A DNA stretch of 64,000 nucleotides from Pseudoalteromonas rubra (GCF_001482385.1 NZ_CP013611.1:1240001-1304000), one strand, 5' to 3'. Shown: positions 29,301-38,378, counted from the first letter of the stretch. Translations and numbers: made by a program. Notes: generated from the sequence alone by a model not told the origin.

Positions 29301-29900
29301 ACCGCGCTTAAGCAAGGGATAGAGGCGTTTTGCCAGCGCCTGCGGATGAGAGAAATGCGATAAAACCAGCTCAGTTTTGTCTGAGTCTAACGGGTAAACA
29401 AAGCGCCGCCAGTGATCCTCCACAGCCGCGTTAAACAACTCGCTGTCATCCAGAATGAATTCCAGATTAAAGCTGAGGTTAGATTCAAATGCATGCTGCT
29501 TTAGCATGCGCTGGCAAAAGCCATGAATGGTGAAAATGGCCGCTTCATCCATGGACTTAGCGGCAGCATCTAGTAAGTGATACGCAGATTCCTGATCAGC
29601 CACTTGTGCCAGCAATTCGATGATCAGCGTGTCATTGCATTCACTACCCAACAAAGCATCCCGCGCCTGTACGATCCGTTTGCGTACCCGATCTTTGATC
29701 TCCTGGGTGGCTGCATCGGTAAACGTCACCACCAGGATTTGCTCAACACTAAGTGGGGTGGTTTGAGTCTCGGTATCAATTAACCCCAGTAAGTAACGCA
29801 AATACAACCCTGTGATGGTGTAAGTTTTGCCAGTGCCGGCACTGGCCTCAATCAGGTTATGGCCCGACAGAGGCATGGTTTGGGGATCAAGCCGTCTCAT
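26361..29900 (-). CDS. recB: Exodeoxyribonuclease V subunit beta, RecB
   Basis: 1179 residues, almost exactly the E. coli length. A UvrD-like 3'-5' helicase occupies the first two thirds, with Walker A ASAGTGKT (residues 19-26), MIDEFQDTDPIQF and LLYVALTRA. The C-terminal nuclease domain carries the catalytic DYKSNYLG. ATG 29900 (MRRLDPQTMP) is chosen over an upstream in-frame start because AGGAGA lies 8 nt before it. It overlaps recC by 14 bp. E. coli has ptrA between recC and recB; here the genes are contiguous. Confidence 0.96.
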   Translation of the reverse strand: MRRLDPQTMPLSGHNLIEASAGTGKTYTITGLYLRYLLGLIDTETQTTPLSVEQILVVTFTDAATQEIKDRVRKRIVQARDALLGSECNDTLIIELLAQVADQESAYHLLDAAAKSMDEAAIFTIHGFCQRMLKQHAFESNLSFNLEFILDDSELFNAAVEDHWRRFVYPLDSDKTELVLSHFSHPQALAKRLYPLLKRGDARLQPELDLAVVLAQRAEYQSRAGKFKQQLLNSDFFQVLRDSGIAKNKAPGRPANIQALIDYCMGDGWYFEFGTSKHSFALWGEAQLGDPKNYTKTGKPVVHPALGWFDEMAQLHKSVARGLPIALLQHALGEVRALMAQAKLEHSLISPDDLLQNLHQALHGAQGEALAEKIAQLYPVAMIDEFQDTDPIQFGIFSRVYGTDSSCGLTMIGDPKQAIYGFRGADIFTYIGAKHQVDEARQFTLDKNYRSAKRVVAAVNAIFTAQADSFIFNRDIPFIEVEAAGKDADNTFTLDGVEPAALQFNVLMDDDSPVTTKATAYPLLAQGFAAQIAQILTQAQQGRACIGQRPVLAADICVLVRDRGEAGVIKHALQAAGVSSVYLARDSVFSQPVAVAVWQLLHVVHGSYDEAALRGVLAGPLFALSEQQIFALRTQEGQWQRYLMQFAHLKQLWYQQGAMATLESLLVDNQLVRLWQQAGFEVERWLTDYRHLAELLQHKQIELEGTQRVMRWLQSQCANPSYEGTQLRLESDADLVKIVTMHASKGLEYPLVYLPFASAYREASETIYHDNGELVLDLDGDDSAQQSANRERLAEDIRLLYVALTRAIHFCSLGLYNLPLGRSKKPGIQQCALGHVLFGNDKIIEATQWHEQLRSLCSGHEGMVYQSLQVVPCVYQPEQTESLQRLQSRAVEVVIEQNWRMTSFSQLSYHETSAERPVGAQDENHKIDLPEPNVIKRYTPYTFVKGARAGSCLHEIFEQVDFTAPHAPTRPDKLTLAEATQTCLEKYHLDIVWQETLEHWIEGCLHAPLMPSSDLTLGQLSVSDCLVEMEFQLPLKRLSYTRLNKLVAQITGVPSHLRFDEVQGMLKGFIDLIFVWQGRYFILDYKSNYLGDTAADYQADNLALAMSSHQYHLQYLIYSVALHRLLKHRLADYNPQQHLGGVYYLFLRALPDGAGCFFTQLDESTLLQLDALFDAGEQK

Positions 29901-32900
29901 AGCGGGTCTCCTGTGCAAGATCAATAAGGGGAGTCAGCAGATCACCACTCAACTGAACAAACTCGGCTTCACACGCCTGTAAAGACGGGAAACTCAACGC
30001 GACATAAGGGTCCTCACTGTCGCCAAACCCTATGTACTGACCGCCCACAAATTTATTCAGGGCTTTGCTCATATCTTGCGTTTTACAATATTCGTAACTG
30101 GTGGCGGGGAAAAATGGCACAACATGGGTAACCAGTTGGCTATAGAACGCCAACCATTTTGACAGCTGCGTATGTGCCACATCACGGCCAAGCGGTGCAA
30201 ACACAACTTGCTCATCCAACCCATAGATATGGGTTTCTATATCCTGGGTTACACAATTAGCTATCAGATGCATCAAATAGCCACGGATCCTATCTTTACC
30301 TTTGATGCTGGCTGTACGATAAAATACCTGTTTGCTCTGATAGACATTGGCAAGCCAACCGAGTAAGTGTGTTGCTCCAATTTGCAGCGATACTTCTATG
30401 GGTTCCGCATGCTCAGTCATCACGTCTTTTAAACGCCCCGACATGGCAGCAACACGCCCTTTAAGCTTTTGTAGTTCCACCACACCCACATTAGCCTGCG
30501 GCAGCTGAGCTCGCTGTAGCAGCTGGGCTTCAGACAAAGGGGCATCGGTCAGTTCACTGTGCAAAATTTCATCCAGATATTGATAGCGCGTCATAGGGTC
30601 TAAAGCAAATGGTTCACTGTCCGGCGTGTCCTCTTCCAACGTGACCAGACGTACGCCCAATGTATGTTGATAAAACCAGCGCTGCGGTGCCAGACAGGCA
30701 CGCAAAAAGTCGGGTAACTCCAGCTCTTCAGCCAACTTAACCTCAATATTGGACTCCGTGCATTGTTGCGCCAGTTCACTCTGTATCTCTTGCTGTGACG
30801 GGCACCAGTTGGGATTAAAGCTATGCAATGTGCCCGGCTGATAATGCAGGTTGCTGAACGGCTGCAAAGGGGCCTCGCGATACACCTGCTCACTGGGTTT
30901 GAGTGACTCATCGGAATAGCAAAAAGCCCGGTCCAGATATTCACATAGCTCGCTGACCAGGATCGACGGTACCTGCGGCTCATTGTTATAACAAGAGCGC
31001 CCCAGATAACTGATATAGAGATGCTGACGTGCACTGAGCAGTGCTTCCAAAAACAAATAACGGTCATCCAGCTTACGGGAGCGGTCCCCTTTCCGGCGGC
31101 GCGAATAAGGCACTAAATCAAAACCAATGGGTTGCACTTGTCGCGGGTAATCGGCGTCATTCATACCCAATAAGCAAACGACTTTAAACGGTACCGCCCG
31201 CATTGGCATCAGAGTACAAAAGTTCACAGCACCGGCCAAAAACCGTTGTCCTACACCCTTATCTTTGATTCCCTGACGAACTTGATGCAACACAATTTTT
31301 GCGTCAACGGCACCTGAAAAGTCGCCATTCTCATGGTGCTTTTCCAGTCCATCGATCACCTTATGCAACTGCATCAGATCCCAGCTCTGCTCTGTGTCCT
31401 GGTCGTAAAAGTCTGCCAGTATCTGTCTCAACACTGCGCATTTCTCATTCAGCGGTGTCGCAACTAATAACTGCTCACGCGCCTGTGCCAGTGCTTCAAT
31501 AAAGGCAATCAGCTTACTCAGTGTATTCACTGCCATACCTTCTACCGCATCTGCCGGATATATCTCATTGTACGCCGTCAGCTCATCGGCACTCGCAATC
31601 CCCAAAAGCAGCCGTCTGAGTCCGTGTCGCCAGGTATTGAGAGCAATCTCCGGTAATCCATAATCACCTTTGTGTTCACCATTAAGCCCCCACTTTACAG
31701 CCACCTGTTGAAGCCAGGTCTGGATCTGAACAAATTCACTCAGCTCAACATCAAAGCGGTTACTGATGGGTTCAACCCCCAACAGGTCCAGTATATCCGA
31801 CACACTAAAACGACTAAATGGCAGGCCAACCAGCGTTACAAACGAGTTCAGCACAGGCTTTTCTTGATCTATGCTCATATCGGCCAGTGCAAAAGGTATT
31901 TTTCTCGCTCCCGATGCACTGCCAAATACGGCTTCAATATACGGGCTATAGGTACCCACGTCTGGCATCATCACAATGATGTCTTTGGGCGTCAGCGTTG
32001 GGTCTTCGTGAAACAAACCCAGCAGGTGATCATGCAACAGCTCAACTTCACGCAAAGGAGTATGGCAATCACACAGTAGCAACGAGCTATCCGCCTGATC
32101 TATGGTCAGACGTCCTTGGGTACTCACGTACCAATTTGGATCATCGACCAGAGACTCACCTTTAAAAGCAAGTTGATATATTTCCTGCTGCAACTGGGCC
32201 AGCAAACTGTCGCCAAACTGATCAACAAAACCATCCAGCCAGCGTGCATCAGTTTGCAATAGCTGCTCCAGATAATCTCGCCCAAGCTTACCCCAGGACG
32301 ACAACAAGGGATTACCTGTATTGTAATAGCTGGCTTCCCCTGATTGTTTTTGCAGCTGCGCATCCACTGCTGGCCTTACCTGATACTTGGCCAGGATCTT
32401 AGCCTGAGTTTTCTCATCAACCAGATCGCCCCAATAATGCTCACTGGGATTAAAAAAGAACAGTATTACATCACTCTTTTGCGCCAGTGCGGTAAATATC
32501 TCTAACTGGTTAGTCGCCATGGCTGAAAGACCAAATATGCAGATCCGCTCAGGCAACGTTGCCGGGTCGGCTTCGGCCAGTTTAATCAGCAGCTGCTGGT
32601 GCATATTAGCCCGGTTATAAGGGCTTTGCCCCAGACTATGGGTGTGTGCGACCAGTATCCGCCACAGATCAGGCTGCCAGGGCGCGATACTGATATCAAC
32701 ATCCTCAAGCGTATCCGTGCCTTGCTCCCACTGCTCTAACCAGTTTGGTCGGTACATTAAATATTGGTCATACACGTCGGCGATTTTCTCACACAAAGCA
32801 AAGCGCTTTAGCTCACTTTGTGGCTGGTCACTGGCATCCTCAAGGTAGACTCTGAGCGGCTCGTAAAGCGGATTTGAGAGCTGCTGTGGTAGCAAAGTGA

Positions 32901-33186
32901 AAAGCTTCCAGCTCATGTTATTTTTATTAAACGGCGACTCTTTCGGTACATCTGGCAGAAACTGTTGATACAGCTGCCAGATAAAGCTCAGTGGCAACGG
33001 AAACTCCACCTGTGCAGCATACCCAATATCCCGGCTCAATCCGTTCTTGAGCCACTGAGACATGCCCGGAGACTGAACCAGTACAATGTCATTGGCAAAG
33101 GGATCCGTGAGCGGAGCCTGCTTCAGCAAGGTCGTAAATTGCGCTTGAAGGGCTTCCATGCGATTTGATTGGATTATATGCAACAT
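29887..33186 (-). CDS. recC: Exodeoxyribonuclease V subunit gamma, RecC
   Basis: 1099 residues (E. coli 1122). RecC splits the DNA strands and reads the Chi sequence in the RecBCD complex. Recognised by the N-terminal MLHIIQSNRMEALQAQFT, VQSPGMSQWLK, ICIFGLSAM, VMMPDVGTYSPYIEAVFG, VVCLLGMNDADYPR and YLFLEALLSARQHLYISY. First gene of recC-recB-recD; the promoter should lie in the 155 bp upstream, where no LexA box was seen. Confidence 0.95.
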   Translation of the reverse strand: MLHIIQSNRMEALQAQFTTLLKQAPLTDPFANDIVLVQSPGMSQWLKNGLSRDIGYAAQVEFPLPLSFIWQLYQQFLPDVPKESPFNKNNMSWKLFTLLPQQLSNPLYEPLRVYLEDASDQPQSELKRFALCEKIADVYDQYLMYRPNWLEQWEQGTDTLEDVDISIAPWQPDLWRILVAHTHSLGQSPYNRANMHQQLLIKLAEADPATLPERICIFGLSAMATNQLEIFTALAQKSDVILFFFNPSEHYWGDLVDEKTQAKILAKYQVRPAVDAQLQKQSGEASYYNTGNPLLSSWGKLGRDYLEQLLQTDARWLDGFVDQFGDSLLAQLQQEIYQLAFKGESLVDDPNWYVSTQGRLTIDQADSSLLLCDCHTPLREVELLHDHLLGLFHEDPTLTPKDIIVMMPDVGTYSPYIEAVFGSASGARKIPFALADMSIDQEKPVLNSFVTLVGLPFSRFSVSDILDLLGVEPISNRFDVELSEFVQIQTWLQQVAVKWGLNGEHKGDYGLPEIALNTWRHGLRRLLLGIASADELTAYNEIYPADAVEGMAVNTLSKLIAFIEALAQAREQLLVATPLNEKCAVLRQILADFYDQDTEQSWDLMQLHKVIDGLEKHHENGDFSGAVDAKIVLHQVRQGIKDKGVGQRFLAGAVNFCTLMPMRAVPFKVVCLLGMNDADYPRQVQPIGFDLVPYSRRRKGDRSRKLDDRYLFLEALLSARQHLYISYLGRSCYNNEPQVPSILVSELCEYLDRAFCYSDESLKPSEQVYREAPLQPFSNLHYQPGTLHSFNPNWCPSQQEIQSELAQQCTESNIEVKLAEELELPDFLRACLAPQRWFYQHTLGVRLVTLEEDTPDSEPFALDPMTRYQYLDEILHSELTDAPLSEAQLLQRAQLPQANVGVVELQKLKGRVAAMSGRLKDVMTEHAEPIEVSLQIGATHLLGWLANVYQSKQVFYRTASIKGKDRIRGYLMHLIANCVTQDIETHIYGLDEQVVFAPLGRDVAHTQLSKWLAFYSQLVTHVVPFFPATSYEYCKTQDMSKALNKFVGGQYIGFGDSEDPYVALSFPSLQACEAEFVQLSGDLLTPLIDLAQETRYETA

Positions 33187-33341
33187 AATGATGTCTCGGG
33201 CTTTTTAACCAAGTATTCGGGCATTGGTCAGTGTAAGAGATTTCGCAGGCTAATATCAACGTGCCTGATCGCCTGTAACCTGAGGAAAATGAATAAAGGG
33301 CGCGGTAACTGAATGGTGTTACCGCTGAATGTGCGAGCCGT

Positions 33342-34370
33342 TTAAAATAAGTCGATCCCGGAGCCTTCGTCATGACGCTCCAGTTTATGTTCATTTAACA
33401 GCGCCTCAAAAAACGCCAGCTTATCGCGGCCATTTTCTTTTGCATAATACAAAGCTCTGTCTGCATTCTCTAATACATTGATTGGGAAATCATAAGGGCT
33501 GATCCGCGCAAGCCCGGCACTCACCGTAAGGTTCTTTACAAACGGAAAGTGCGTTTCACGAATAAGCGCTAAGAACTCTTCTAGTTTTGCCTCAATGGAC
33601 GCCTGATCTGTGGGCTCAAACACTAAGACAAACTCTTCGCCACCAAAGCGAAATAACAAGTCCGTTGAACGGAAGAACTGTTGCATTTTTTGCGCAACCA
33701 GCAGGAGCACTTCATCACCGCATACATGACCATAGTTATCATTCACTTGTTTGAAGTGATCTATGTCTACCATAGCTAACCAGGATGTGGCACCTTGGTG
33801 AAATGTGCGTGGATCCTGATCATCGCGAATATGGCGGTTTTGTTTTATAACTTGCTTCTCTAGCAGCTGCTTGAGTTTTTTCTCAAAGGTCTGGCGATTC
33901 AATAACCCGGTCAGTTTATCCCGCTCATTTTCGTGCAATATGGTCAGATAATTTTCGTAAATGCGCACAAAGGCATTAAGCAGCACCTGCTCACTACTGT
34001 TCAGGCCACCTGAGTGCACTTCTATAGCACCCACCGGCGTTTCATGGATGTTGATAGGCAGCCAGCGCTTTTCTATGCCATCTGCGCTTTGCACCGTAAT
34101 AATACAGGACGACTGCAAACAAGAAATCAACTCGGACTGAGGTTGCTCAATCACTTGTCTGTCGAGCCATTCAAATTCCCGCTCACCATGCATGGTTAAT
34201 CCAATACTCCGCTCAACCGCCAGATCTTCCTGAGTATTAAAGTTTTTATACACACACAGATGCTTACACCCCACCAGCTCCTGGATCGTCGAAAGCAGGC
34301 TATACTCGAGTGAATCTATGTCTCTTGTTTTTGTTATTTTGATGACTGAATTGAGTAGTTCTTCTTGCAT
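33342..34370 (-). CDS. Diguanylate cyclase with GAF-like N-terminal domain
   Basis: 342 residues. The GGDEF domain (about 145-325) has an intact active site GGEEF at 243-247 and an inhibitory RxxD site (Arg234-Asp237) five residues upstream, plus VDIDHFKQVND, so it should make c-di-GMP and be feedback-inhibited. Residues 1-140 look like a GAF-type sensor (CKHLCVYKNF, TPVGAIEVHSGG). No membrane segment. The signal is unknown. Confidence 0.88.
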   Translation of the reverse strand: MQEELLNSVIKITKTRDIDSLEYSLLSTIQELVGCKHLCVYKNFNTQEDLAVERSIGLTMHGEREFEWLDRQVIEQPQSELISCLQSSCIITVQSADGIEKRWLPINIHETPVGAIEVHSGGLNSSEQVLLNAFVRIYENYLTILHENERDKLTGLLNRQTFEKKLKQLLEKQVIKQNRHIRDDQDPRTFHQGATSWLAMVDIDHFKQVNDNYGHVCGDEVLLLVAQKMQQFFRSTDLLFRFGGEEFVLVFEPTDQASIEAKLEEFLALIRETHFPFVKNLTVSAGLARISPYDFPINVLENADRALYYAKENGRDKLAFFEALLNEHKLERHDEGSGIDLF

Positions 34371-34488
34371 TGGATATTCGCAGACTCGATTAATGCCGAA
34401 TATAGTAACGGCTTTTTAGCCAACTGTGTACTACCAAGTATAGCGTCACCAGAAACTATTAGGCGATAAGACAGGAAAAATAAAACGC

Positions 34489-34516
34489 AAAAAGGCGTCC
34501 GATGGACGCCTTTTTT
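34489..34516. terminator. Terminator downstream of tRNA-Ser
   Basis: Stem GGCGTCC/GGACGCC with loop GAT, an A-run on the left and a T-run on the right; it ends the minus-strand tRNA-Ser transcript 10 bp beyond the tRNA. Confidence 0.85.
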
Positions 34517-34526
34517 AAATTAGGAA

Positions 34527-34617
34527 TGGCGGAGAGAGAGGGAGTCGAACCCTCGATACGCTATAAACGTATACACGAGTTCCAGTCGTGCGCCTTAAGC
34601 CACTCAGCCATCTCTCC
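34527..34617 (-). tRNA. tRNA-Ser(GGA)
   Basis: 91 nt including the encoded CCA. Acceptor stem GGAGAGA pairs with TCTCTCC; the anticodon stem-loop CACGA-CTGGAAC-TCGTG gives anticodon GGA. A long variable arm and GGTTCGACTCC in the T arm confirm a serine-type class II tRNA. Confidence 0.97.
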
Positions 34618-34726
34618 GCACTGTAGCACCGCTAAGGTGCGGCGCTAATACTATGAAAAGCGTAACACTTTAGCAAGTATTTTTTGTAAAAACACACCTA
34701 AGTGCTTAGTATCTAAGCAACTTAGC

Positions 34727-35770
34727 CTACTTTCGCAGACTTGCTGAGAAGTCCAACATGCGATTCAGTGAGCGCAAAGCACCTTCACGAAGTGCCATAT
34801 CAACGAAGACTTCTTTGCCATTCGGATCAATCAAGGCTTCTTCAATGGCTTTAAGGCCATTCATCGCCATCCACGGACAATGCGCACAGCTCTTACAGGT
34901 TGCCCCTTCACCTGCAGTAGGTGCTTCAAAAAACTCTTTTTCAGGACACAGCTGCTGCATTTTGTAAAAAATACCGCGGTCAGTTGCCACTATGAACTTC
35001 TGATTCGGCATATCCTGTGCAGCTTTAATCAACTGACTTGTTGAACCAACGGCATCTGCCAGGTCAACAATTTCAGCCGGAGATTCAGGGTGCACCAATA
35101 CTGCTGCATCCGGGTGCAATGCCTTCATGTCTTTCAGTGCCTTGGTTTTAAACTCATCATGAACGATACAGGCGCCGTTCCACATGATCATATCCGCACC
35201 GGTTTTCTTCTGAATGTAAGAACCAAGGTGTTTATCAGGGCCCCAGATGATTTTCTCACCTTCAGAATCCAGGTGCTCCACAATCTCAAGTGCACATGAC
35301 GAAGTAACAATCCAGTCGGCTCGTGCTTTCACCGCGGTTGAGGTGTTTGCATACACAACCACTTTTCTGTCCGGGTGTTGATCACAAAACGCAGAAAACG
35401 CATCTATAGGGCAACCTACATCCAGTGAACAGGTTGCTGCCAGAGTTGGCATAACAACGGTTTTTTCTGGTGTCAGGATCTTGGCCGTTTCACCCATGAA
35501 GCGTACACCAGCAACGATGATCATATCAGCATCTTGTTGCTTAGCACCAAAACGCGCCATTTCCAGTGAATCAGCGACACATCCGCCCGTTTCTTCAGCC
35601 AGAGCCTGGATCTCGGGATCAGTATAGTAATGGGCAACCAAAACGGCGTTCTTTTCTTTTAACAACGCTTTAATTCTGGTTTTATATTCGGCTTGTTCCT
35701 GCTTAGTTAAAGGGGCAGGTTTTGGAGGAAAAATATAATCCTCCGGCATAATTTGTTCTGCTAGACTCAT
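34727..35770 (-). CDS. nadA: Quinolinate synthase NadA
   Basis: 347 residues. NadA condenses iminoaspartate with dihydroxyacetone phosphate to quinolinate in NAD synthesis, using a 4Fe-4S cluster. Cluster cysteines are in [25 protein letters not shown] and [29 protein letters not shown] and [12 protein letters not shown] are family hallmarks. ATG 35770 ([10 protein letters not shown]) is preferred to an in-frame GTG 12 bp upstream. It lies downstream of the tRNA-Lys array on the same strand but has its own TATAAT at 35810-35815. Confidence 0.95.
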   Translation of the reverse strand: MSLAEQIMPEDYIFPPKPAPLTKQEQAEYKTRIKALLKEKNAVLVAHYYTDPEIQALAEETGGCVADSLEMARFGAKQQDADMIIVAGVRFMGETAKILTPEKTVVMPTLAATCSLDVGCPIDAFSAFCDQHPDRKVVVYANTSTAVKARADWIVTSSCALEIVEHLDSEGEKIIWGPDKHLGSYIQKKTGADMIMWNGACIVHDEFKTKALKDMKALHPDAAVLVHPESPAEIVDLADAVGSTSQLIKAAQDMPNQKFIVATDRGIFYKMQQLCPEKEFFEAPTAGEGATCKSCAHCPWMAMNGLKAIEEALIDPNGKEVFVDMALREGALRSLNRMLDFSASLRK

Positions 35771-35801
35771 TCTCTCGACCACTAGTCCACATATACGGGA
35801 T

Positions 35802-35815
35802 ATTCGCGAATTATA
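35802..35815 (-). promoter_or_regulatory. nadA -10 box with palindrome at the start site
   Basis: TATAAT (minus strand, 35810-35815) lies about 40 bp upstream of the nadA start. The perfect 10-bp palindrome ATTCGCGAAT (35802-35811) covers the expected transcription start and may be an operator. No good -35 is visible. Confidence 0.4.
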
Positions 35816-35901
35816 CGAAAATCGGGGCGATAATCCTAGTTGAAGTCGGTATTTTGAAGGAATATTTAAAAGATTATGATAAGAAAGAGAGGTAACGAGA
35901 A

Positions 35902-35977
35902 TGGTGGGTCATGATGGACTCGAACCATCGACCAATGGATTAAAAGTCCACTGCTCTACCAACTGAGCTAATGACCC
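35902..35977 (-). tRNA. tRNA-Lys(UUU), copy 9 in transcription order
   Basis: 76 nt with encoded CCA; acceptor GGGTCAT/ATGACCC and anticodon loop CTTTTAA give anticodon TTT. Last gene of the nine-copy array. Confidence 0.97.
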
Positions 35978-36013
35978 GCTCGAAGATACTTAAGTAATAC
36001 ACCAAATTTAAAA

Positions 36014-36089
36014 TGGTGGGTCATGATGGACTCGAACCATCGACCAATGGATTAAAAGTCCACTGCTCTACCAACTGAGCTAATGACCC
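36014..36089 (-). tRNA. tRNA-Lys(UUU), copy 8
   Basis: Sequence identical to the other array copies; 36-nt spacer to the next copy downstream. Confidence 0.97.
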
Positions 36090-36126
36090 GCTCGAAAGTT
36101 ACTTAAGTAATACGCCAAATTTGAAA

Positions 36127-36202
36127 TGGTGGGTCATGATGGACTCGAACCATCGACCAATGGATTAAAAGTCCACTGCTCTACCAACTGAGCTAATGAC
36201 CC
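36127..36202 (-). tRNA. tRNA-Lys(UUU), copy 7
   Basis: Identical 76-nt tRNA; 37-nt spacer to the next copy downstream. Confidence 0.97.
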
Positions 36203-36238
36203 GCTCGAAAGTTACTTTAGTAATACACCAAATCTGAA

Positions 36239-36314
36239 TGGTGGGTCATGATGGACTCGAACCATCGACCAATGGATTAAAAGTCCACTGCTCTACCAAC
36301 TGAGCTAATGACCC
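36239..36314 (-). tRNA. tRNA-Lys(UUU), copy 6
   Basis: Identical 76-nt tRNA; 36-nt spacer downstream. Confidence 0.97.
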
Positions 36315-36350
36315 GCTCGAAAGTTACTTAAGTAATACATCAAATCTGAA

Positions 36351-36426
36351 TGGTGGGTCATGATGGACTCGAACCATCGACCAATGGATTAAAAGTCCAC
36401 TGCTCTACCAACTGAGCTAATGACCC
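36351..36426 (-). tRNA. tRNA-Lys(UUU), copy 5
   Basis: Identical 76-nt tRNA; 36-nt spacer downstream. Confidence 0.97.
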
Positions 36427-36462
36427 GCTCGAAAGCTACTTAAGTAATACACCAAATTTAAA

Positions 36463-36538
36463 TGGTGGGTCATGATGGACTCGAACCATCGACCAATGGA
36501 TTAAAAGTCCACTGCTCTACCAACTGAGCTAATGACCC
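36463..36538 (-). tRNA. tRNA-Lys(UUU), copy 4
   Basis: Identical 76-nt tRNA; 36-nt spacer downstream. Confidence 0.97.
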
Positions 36539-36573
36539 GCTCGGAGTTACTTAAGTTATAGACCAAATTTGAA

Positions 36574-36649
36574 TGGTGGGTCATGATGGACTCGAACCAT
36601 CGACCAATGGATTAAAAGTCCACTGCTCTACCAACTGAGCTAATGACCC
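36574..36649 (-). tRNA. tRNA-Lys(UUU), copy 3
   Basis: Identical 76-nt tRNA; 35-nt spacer downstream. Its spacer is almost the same as that of copy 2, which marks a recent duplication. Confidence 0.97.
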
Positions 36650-36684
36650 GCTCGGAGTTACTTAAGTTATAGACCAAATTTGAA

Positions 36685-36760
36685 TGGTGGGTCATGATGG
36701 ACTCGAACCATCGACCAATGGATTAAAAGTCCACTGCTCTACCAACTGAGCTAATGACCC
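36685..36760 (-). tRNA. tRNA-Lys(UUU), copy 2
   Basis: Identical 76-nt tRNA; 35-nt spacer downstream. Confidence 0.97.
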
Positions 36761-36798
36761 GCTCTGGTTTTACTTAAAGTAAATATAACAAATTTGAA

Positions 36799-36874
36799 TG
36801 GTGGGTCATGATGGACTCGAACCATCGACCAATGGATTAAAAGTCCACTGCTCTACCAACTGAGCTAATGACCC
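36799..36874 (-). tRNA. tRNA-Lys(UUU), copy 1 (promoter-proximal)
   Basis: Identical 76-nt tRNA, first in the transcript; 38-nt spacer to copy 2. It starts about 55 nt from the array -10 box. Confidence 0.97.
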
Positions 36875-36929
36875 ACTAAATTGTTTCGCTGCAAGAAGTG
36901 TGTAACACTATCGGCTGCTGCGGGCGCTT

Positions 36930-36957
36930 ATAATACTTATTTAAAAATCTTGTGCAA
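36930..36957 (-). promoter_or_regulatory. Promoter of the tRNA-Lys array
   Basis: Minus strand: -35 TTGCAC (36952-36957), 16-bp spacer, -10 TATTAT (36930-36935). The next bases AAGCGCCCGC form a GC-rich discriminator, typical of stable-RNA promoters under stringent control. Confidence 0.65.
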
Positions 36958-37032
36958 CCGAAATCGCCTGTTTTTTTCATTTTTCGCGTCTAAGCGCCTA
37001 ATTTTAAATCACTCTGAGAAAAATTCAGCCAT

Positions 37033-37788
37033 TTATATTTTGCTGAGTCGTTCTGTCGCCAGTTTTGCCGCTGTGGTACTGGGGTATTCTTTGATTAAAT
37101 TCTCAAACAGAGCCTTTGCATCAGCAGATTGCCCCACTTTTTGCAGTAAGGTTCCCAGCTTTAACATCGCATCAGGTCGCTTATTTGAGTCAGCAAACTG
37201 ATCAACCACTGTGCGAAAGTGCACCATAGCCTGAGCATCCTGATTCTTAATAGACTGAAGCTGACCCAGCCAGTAATGTGCATTCGGAATATAAACAGAA
37301 TTTGGGAACTGCTTTAAGAAGCCTTCAAATTCAGGAATAGCAGCATCGTAGCGCTTATCCTTCATGATCAAAGCAACCGCTCTGTCATAGGCTTCATTTT
37401 CAGATAAATCTGTGCTCACAGCCTGCGCAGTCGCACTATCAGGCGTCACAACGGGTTGTAGCTGCTTACTTTGCTCATAAACTTGTGTAACACGTGTTTC
37501 GATTTCCTGATACAGCTCACGTTGGCGCTGCAGTACTTTTTCGAGCTTGTAACTTTGCTCCTCTGTCACACCACGGATCTGGCTCACTTCATCCTGAAGT
37601 TGATCAAGTTGCGTTTGCAGTTCAGCCTGGATCAAGTTGCGATTACGCATCAGGTTTTCAAGCACAGACAAACGTTGTTCAATAGTTTGGTTAGCACCAG
37701 CAGCATCAGATACAGCAGCGGGAGCTGCCCACAATTGGGAGCTCCCGCTGACTAAGATGATGGCTGCCAAAATAGTATTCGGCTTCAT
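37033..37788 (-). CDS. cpoB: Cell division coordinator CpoB (YbgF)
   Basis: 251 residues. Signal peptide ends near residue 21 (SSQLWA). A trimerising coiled coil (about 33-110: QRLSVLENLMRNRNL, LQTQLDQLQDEV) precedes three TPR-like repeats (YDRAVALIMKDKRYDAA, HYWLGQLQSIKNQ, MLKLGTLLQKVGQ). CpoB couples peptidoglycan synthesis by PBP1B with Tol-driven outer-membrane constriction. Last gene of tolQRAB-pal-cpoB, 15 bp after pal. Confidence 0.94.
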   Translation of the reverse strand: MKPNTILAAIILVSGSSQLWAAPAAVSDAAGANQTIEQRLSVLENLMRNRNLIQAELQTQLDQLQDEVSQIRGVTEEQSYKLEKVLQRQRELYQEIETRVTQVYEQSKQLQPVVTPDSATAQAVSTDLSENEAYDRAVALIMKDKRYDAAIPEFEGFLKQFPNSVYIPNAHYWLGQLQSIKNQDAQAMVHFRTVVDQFADSNKRPDAMLKLGTLLQKVGQSADAKALFENLIKEYPSTTAAKLATERLSKI

Positions 37789-37803
37789 AGCATCTCTTTA
37801 CAA

Positions 37804-38337
37804 TTAGTATACCAGTACCGCGCGGCGGTTCTTAGCAAAAGCTTCTTCGTTGCGCGCTTTGTCCATTGGCTTCTCTTCACCGTAGCTCACAACAGAAATT
37901 TGGCTGTCAGATACACCCAGGCTCTGTAAGTACTTAGCAACGGCTTTACCACGGCTTTCGCCCAGTGCGATGTTATACTCAGGCGTACCACGCTCATCGG
38001 CGTGACCTTCAATCAGTACTTTTACGCTTGGGTTTTTAACCAGGAAATCAGCGTGTGCTTGTAGCAGCTCTACAAATTCGCTGCGTACAGTAGAACGGTC
38101 AAAGTCGAAGTATACGATCTGCTCTTGACGCAACGCTTCATACTTTTCTTTCAGTAGCTCTTCTGCTGATTTCTGACGTGTTGCAGTGTTCACATCAACA
38201 TTGCTGCCATTAGATGCAGTAGCTGCGTTTGTTTCGCTGCCAGCGCCTTCACCAACATCTGACGACGAGCTACATGCAGCCAGCGTCATCACAGGCAACG
38301 CGACCAAAAGGGCCTTGAGAGTTTTGTTAAGTTGCAT
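37804..38337 (-). CDS. pal: Peptidoglycan-associated lipoprotein Pal
   Basis: 177 residues. Lipobox TLAAC puts the lipidated Cys at residue 22. The C-terminal OmpA-like domain binds peptidoglycan: VYFDFDRSTVRSEF, VLIEGHADERGTPEYNIALG and SYGEEKP. The open frame extends to 38400, inside tolB, but MQLNKTLKALL at 38337 gives the correct signal peptide. Pal anchors the outer membrane and is recruited to the septum by TolB and TolA. Confidence 0.96.
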   Translation of the reverse strand: MQLNKTLKALLVALPVMTLAACSSSSDVGEGAGSETNAATASNGSNVDVNTATRQKSAEELLKEKYEALRQEQIVYFDFDRSTVRSEFVELLQAHADFLVKNPSVKVLIEGHADERGTPEYNIALGESRGKAVAKYLQSLGVSDSQISVVSYGEEKPMDKARNEEAFAKNRRAVLVY

Positions 38338-38378
38338 CGAGTATATTCCTATATCTTTTATAAGTCTTACCAGCAAAA

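Noticed and set aside
35902..36874. Regularly spaced repeat that could look like a CRISPR array
   Set aside because: The repeat unit is a complete tRNA-Lys of 76 nt with anticodon and CCA; the spacers are similar to one another rather than unique.
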